From Nicotiana tabacum (lineage: Eukaryota; Streptophyta; Magnoliopsida; Solanales; Solanaceae), in assembly GCF_000715075.1 (NCBI RefSeq), contig NC_134081.1, positions 109,666,108 to 109,730,107 on the forward strand: a stretch of 64,000 nt of DNA, written 5' to 3'. Position numbers and translations under genes: made by a program. Positions 60,432-64,000 of the stretch are shown in pieces. Within the stretch, counting starts at the first letter, position 1. Every line of letters begins with the position of its first letter. A model generated the notes under the pieces. The model worked only from the letters and a program-made list of their open reading frames with translations, did not search any database and was not told the origin of the DNA.

Positions 60432-62455
60432 GTGTAGTAAATTGGATAACCATTGGCATTTATTAAATCAATCATCTATTTGCCGTGCCTCAATTCATGT
60501 TTGTTGAATTTGTTTTTATATGACAATTTGATGTGATTATTACTTGTATATTTATGTGAATTCCGTGAGGTTGATGATTTGATTTTTTTGGAATTTAATT
60601 TTATTATGAATTTTCCATATGCAAATAATTAATGAAATAACTTTAACCCGAGGGGTTATATAATTATCGAACAATTTAGATTAAAAAAGGTGTTATTCTA
60701 TGCTAAGTTATTTTTCCATCTTTATTGTTGTTTTGAGGTTTTATATACATTGTGTGGAGTCTTGGGCTATTTGTTGTGAAATTAATTGATTTGTTATATC
60801 TTTGGATTTGGTTGTGGCCATTGGGCAAATTGTGATATGAATTGCTTTTTGTTATGTTGCTGTGATAATATTCCGTGTAAATTGTTGAGTTATTAATTTG
60901 AGGATATAAGGATGGCATTCTACTGTTGATATTATGTGAGTATAAAGGTGGCATTTCACTGTTGTTATGTGTGTTGGGATATTGTCTGGGCGGAGTGATA
61001 AGGGTGGCTATAGGAGAGATAAGGGTGGCAATATGGGCGATATGGGTGGCTATTGATATTGTTAGGGCGGAGGGATAAGGGAGGCTATTATGGGAGTGAT
61101 AAGGGTGGCTATAAGAGAGATATGAATGGCTATTGTCAGGGATGTTATGTGATGATGTGAAGTTATTGTATTGGTAATCTTCATTTAATATTGGAGTATT
61201 CCTTGTGTTTATTTTTATATCGTGTGCAACTTGTCTTGTTGTTTCGGTATACTTGATAATAGCCTGATTTATGTTGAAATTGTGAGTCTGTGGCTATTGC
61301 TGGGCAGGTAATGTTATATGGGATCGGGTTGCACGCCACAACGGATATGAAGCGTGGGCACGAGATGCCGGGAAAAAAATATGATGGTTTTATTATTGGC
61401 ACGTGAACTGTCCGTGCAGTTGTGATATGAAAAGTGGGCACGAGGTGCCGGAAAATATGATGATATAATTATGGGCACAAAGTGCCGTGGAAATATAAAA
61501 GTGGGTTGAGACCTGTGTTTACGAAAAATATGAAAATGGACTGAGACCAATATTTTTATGATTATGAAATGGGGTGTCATATGGTGACTTTTAATTCAAA
61601 GAATTATATTCAAAATATTTATTTGGAAGGAGTTTTATTCAAAAAAGTATTATTTGAAAGAATTGCATTTGAAAGAAATTTATTTGAGAAAATTATAATT
61701 GAAAGAGATTTATTGAAAGAATTATATTTGAAAGATATTTATTTGAGGAAATTAAATTTGAAAGAGAGTTATTTGGAAATATTATATGTGAAAGATATTT
61801 ATTTGAAGGACTTGATTTAATTGAGTGTATTTGTATTTATTATTTGTTGAGCAATATTAATGGTATTCTTGTTGCCCTACTGTGTATATCACTGATTAAT
61901 TATTGTTGTCATCATTGTTATTTGTTTCCTATTATTTTTGTATACTATATTGCACATGTTATTAGACTAGTGAGTGTCTTGACTGTACCTCGTCACTACT
62001 CTACTTAGATTAGTCTTGATACTTACTGGGTACCGACTGTGATGTACTGATACTATATTTCTATACATTTTTGTGCAAAACCAGGTATTGGAGATATCGG
62101 ACTCGGGCAGAGTTAGAGTGTGATCTCAAGGATTCAAGGTAGAGTTGCTTGGTCGTCGCAGTCCCTTGGAGTCTTTCCATTTTATTGTACTGTTAATTAT
62201 TAATCAAACAATATTGGGTAAAACAATATTGGGTATTCGATCCTTGAGATCATTTCATGTGTTCAGTTAGAGTTCGTGACTCAGTATTACCAGCCTTGGG
62301 AGATTGTTGTAATTATTTCCGTTATTGATTTTGACACTAGTATTTAATTATACGTTAAAAAGAAAATTAGCTTGAATTAAAATTATTATCGGCTTACTTA
62401 ATCTTAGAGACTAAGTGCCATCACGACTCCTGTGGTGGAATTTTGGGTCACGACA
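60432..62455 (+). repeat. Gypsy 2 3' LTR, 5'-truncated
   Basis: Parallel to 54275-56227 of the 5' LTR, starting at GTAGTAAATTGGATAACC. It carries the same minisatellites: the GATAAGGGTGGCTATAG type at about 60995-61130 (with extra units) and the TTGAAAGATATTTA type at about 61600-61815. It ends GGTCACGACA. Confidence 0.88.
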
Positions 62456-63355
62456 ATATCATTAATAGCAAAGGACAAAATCAATTTTAAATACGAAGGA
62501 AATGCTTACCTCTTGAGTTAAACTCTTCATAATGTCATTTGGATATAATTCTCAACAATAGACTTTCATTTACTCAAATCAGCTAAGTAATTAGTGTCAA
62601 ACATATATATAAAAATACAAAATAATATTGAAAATTCACATGTAGTCTTTGCTGCAATAAGCTTACTTCAAGATGAAATTAATATGGCCAGAACATTAAA
62701 GAAAAATTATGTATCAAATAGAATAATATAGTACTATTAGTTACCATGCACTTTTGTGGAAACTAAGTATTATGCTCTCTAGAGAAACAAAGAGATATAG
62801 CAGAACCTTTAGGTTAATCAGGGAATCAAAAAAAAAAAAATAGGGGACAAATCTCTGTCTACTATCTACTACTATATGCTTTCCATATAGAAATGATTCA
62901 ACATGTTAATTTGATAAGAACTATCATCAATAAAAAATTTGGTGTAGTACATACTTCTTGTTCTAATATTTTATCTTATTAAAATAAAATAGTTATGAGT
63001 AATATTATTATTATATTATATTTGACCGTAAGCTAATGTATAATCATTATACTAGGCGTACTAAAATCGTATTATAAGGTAAATCATAAGCATACATAAT
63101 AAAGTATAATTTAATTTTGTAGATTATTTAGTATACCGCATGCCACCTATTATTTAGTTCATGAAAATTTAACAGGGTGACGTCCTTAGCAGCTACATAA
63201 ATACTAATTTTCTAATAACCATACCATTGCTTATTCCAAATATTGGTATAAACTTATCTGGTTTAAAGCTCGGACTTGTTCCTGTAGCAGAAAGACGTGC
63301 CTGTAACGCAGAAGTGGAATTCAACCTTGAGGTTAGAGACTTCGTGCTGATAACA
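62456..63355 (-). other. Copia leader region
   Basis: The third block of the split copia element. It is AT-rich with no open frame recognised. Next to the 5' LTR the minus strand reads GTTATCAGCACGAAG (about 63340-63354), compatible with a diverged tRNA-Met primer-binding site. Confidence 0.55.
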
Positions 63356-63630
63356 CTTTATGAAATATAGCTCAAAATAACAATATAGAACAAGGATAAA
63401 CAAGCTAAGAGATATAGAGAAAAAGAGATAAGAGATTCTTATTTCTTCTTCAATTGTGTGTATTCTCCTATCTATTACAAGGCCTTTATATAGACATAAA
63501 AAGTGAAGAAAAATATGTCATTGAATATGTCATTAAGTATAGAAATATGTCATTGAATATGTCATTAAGCATTTGAGAAGATCATGGAGGAAGAGTAGAC
63601 ATCCACCATAATTTGATTTTTCTTATAACA
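63356..63630 (-). repeat. Copia 5' LTR
   Basis: Matches 33531-33820 along its length and ends CTTATAACA. A segment of about 30 bp (AATATGTCATTGAATATGTC type) is tandemly repeated at about 63508-63570. The terminal TG is changed (CTTTATGAA where the other copy has TGTTATGAA). Confidence 0.85.
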
Positions 63631-64000
63631 ATTGACATTATGCTATTTATTATTAATGACATGAAGTGTTCGTTATTTAATGGTACTTTTATAAAACATT
63701 ATAGTTTAGAGCCTAATTATCATATGCAATTATAATTTGCCTAATTATCATTCGTAGATACTGTTCAATTGTTATCAGCTTGTATCACTTTTATTCAGAC
63801 ATGCAACAAATACAGTCCGTGTCAACTGTATCGTTCGCGCAATGAATACAACTTGTATCGACTGCATTCGCTCACGCAACGAATACAACCAAGGCAAACA
63901 ATAGAGATGTATACAAAGGATATAACTTGTATCGAATGTATTTATTCGTGCAACGAATACAGTTGTATATGTTTGTATAGCTACAAATGGTAAATAAATG
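63631..64000. repeat. Flank with imperfect repeats built on GCAACGAATACAAC
   Basis: From about 63765 to the window end, a motif of the type ACTTGTATCGA..GCATTCG..C.CGCAACGAATACAA recurs about three times at spacings of some 35-80 bp. It could be subterminal repeats of a DNA transposon that extends past the window. No gene was recognised. Confidence 0.45.

Larger units (their letters stand above)
52196..62455 (+). mobile_element. Gypsy element 2, 10.3 kb, with a CACTA fragment inside
   Basis: Flanked by the target duplication ATATC (52191-52195 and 62456-62460). The 5' LTR is 52196-56227. A tRNA-Met primer-binding site (TTGGTATCAGAGCTC) starts at 56230. A gag zinc-knuckle relic lies at 57117-57317. 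A CACTA-type terminus starts at 58519, and a 5'-truncated 3' LTR occupies about 60432-62455. The left portion of the 3' LTR (equivalent to 52196 to about 54275), the polypurine tract and pol are missing. The element seems to have lost pol and the first half of its 3' LTR in a rearrangement involving the CACTA segment. Confidence 0.85.
33531..63630 (-). mobile_element. Ty1/copia retrotransposon, split by two nested gypsy elements
   Basis: A minus-strand copia element with LTRs at 33531-33820 (3' LTR) and 63356-63630 (5' LTR). Its own sequence is in three blocks: 33821-35931 (polypurine tract, RNase H and reverse transcriptase), 50217-52195 (integrase and gag-side remnants) and 62456-63355 (leader). 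Gypsy insertions at 35932 and 52196 account for the gaps, each with a clean 5-bp target duplication, which shows that the blocks were once contiguous. The coding region is broken. The outer flanks of the two LTRs do not show a matching target duplication. Confidence 0.85.

Noticed and set aside
1..64000. Endogenous pararetrovirus or a multi-gene biosynthetic cluster
   Set aside because: No movement protein, coat or pararetrovirus polymerase motif was seen, and the host genes belong to unrelated families.

Overview
This is plant nuclear DNA, almost certainly Solanaceae and most likely Nicotiana. The evidence is split-exon genes of plant families, Solanaceae-type SINEs (TS/SolS-like and Au-like), and Ty3/gypsy LTRs that open with the TGTAACGACCCGACC motif common in this family. 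No genes of bacterial or organellar type were seen.

The left half (1-33.1 kb) is gene-bearing. It holds a small proline-rich single-pass membrane protein (+, 569-1033); an 8.6 kb decayed Mutator-like element carrying a DUF1985/Ulp1 protease relic and a convergent MuDR-type transposase relic (about 2.25-10.82 kb); a 2.1 kb solo-LTR-like block with a 70-bp tandem array (11.1-13.2 kb); a five-exon bHLH subgroup IVc (ILR3-like) iron-homeostasis regulator (+, 14501-18192) with an apparent GC-AG intron; a uclacyanin-like GPI-anchored phytocyanin (-, 19059-20518); an intronless, shortened CDC48C/NVL-type AAA ATPase whose C-terminus has been rewritten by a 34-bp tandem duplication (-, 22478-24421); and two tandem three-exon DUF604 (fringe-like glycosyltransferase) paralogues (-, 25853-27519 and 30340-33092). 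Three of these genes carry a SINE in an intron.

The right half (33.3-64 kb) is a nested retrotransposon stack. A minus-strand Ty1/copia element (33531-63630) was split by two separate gypsy insertions. Gypsy 1 (35932-50216) has target duplication GCTTT. Gypsy 2 (52196-62455) has target duplication ATATC. Gypsy 1 has a third, different LTR inside its own 3' LTR (45257-49196), and that LTR carries a recent 1,020-bp tandem duplication. Gypsy 2 contains a piece of a CACTA DNA transposon. Neither gypsy element keeps a readable pol region, so both look non-autonomous.

The genes do not form a pathway or cluster beyond the DUF604 pair. The most notable signals are the altered CDC48C C-terminus, the non-canonical intron in the bHLH gene, the Ulp1 catalytic cysteine codon replaced by TGA, and a set of modules shared by three different LTR families: a repeated block of about 130 bp, paired GGTAAG splice-donor-like sites, CpG-rich palindromes and a G-box hairpin motif. 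I found no evidence for a wholly new multi-gene system. Exon coordinates are hand-derived from splice signals and family resemblance, not from transcripts.
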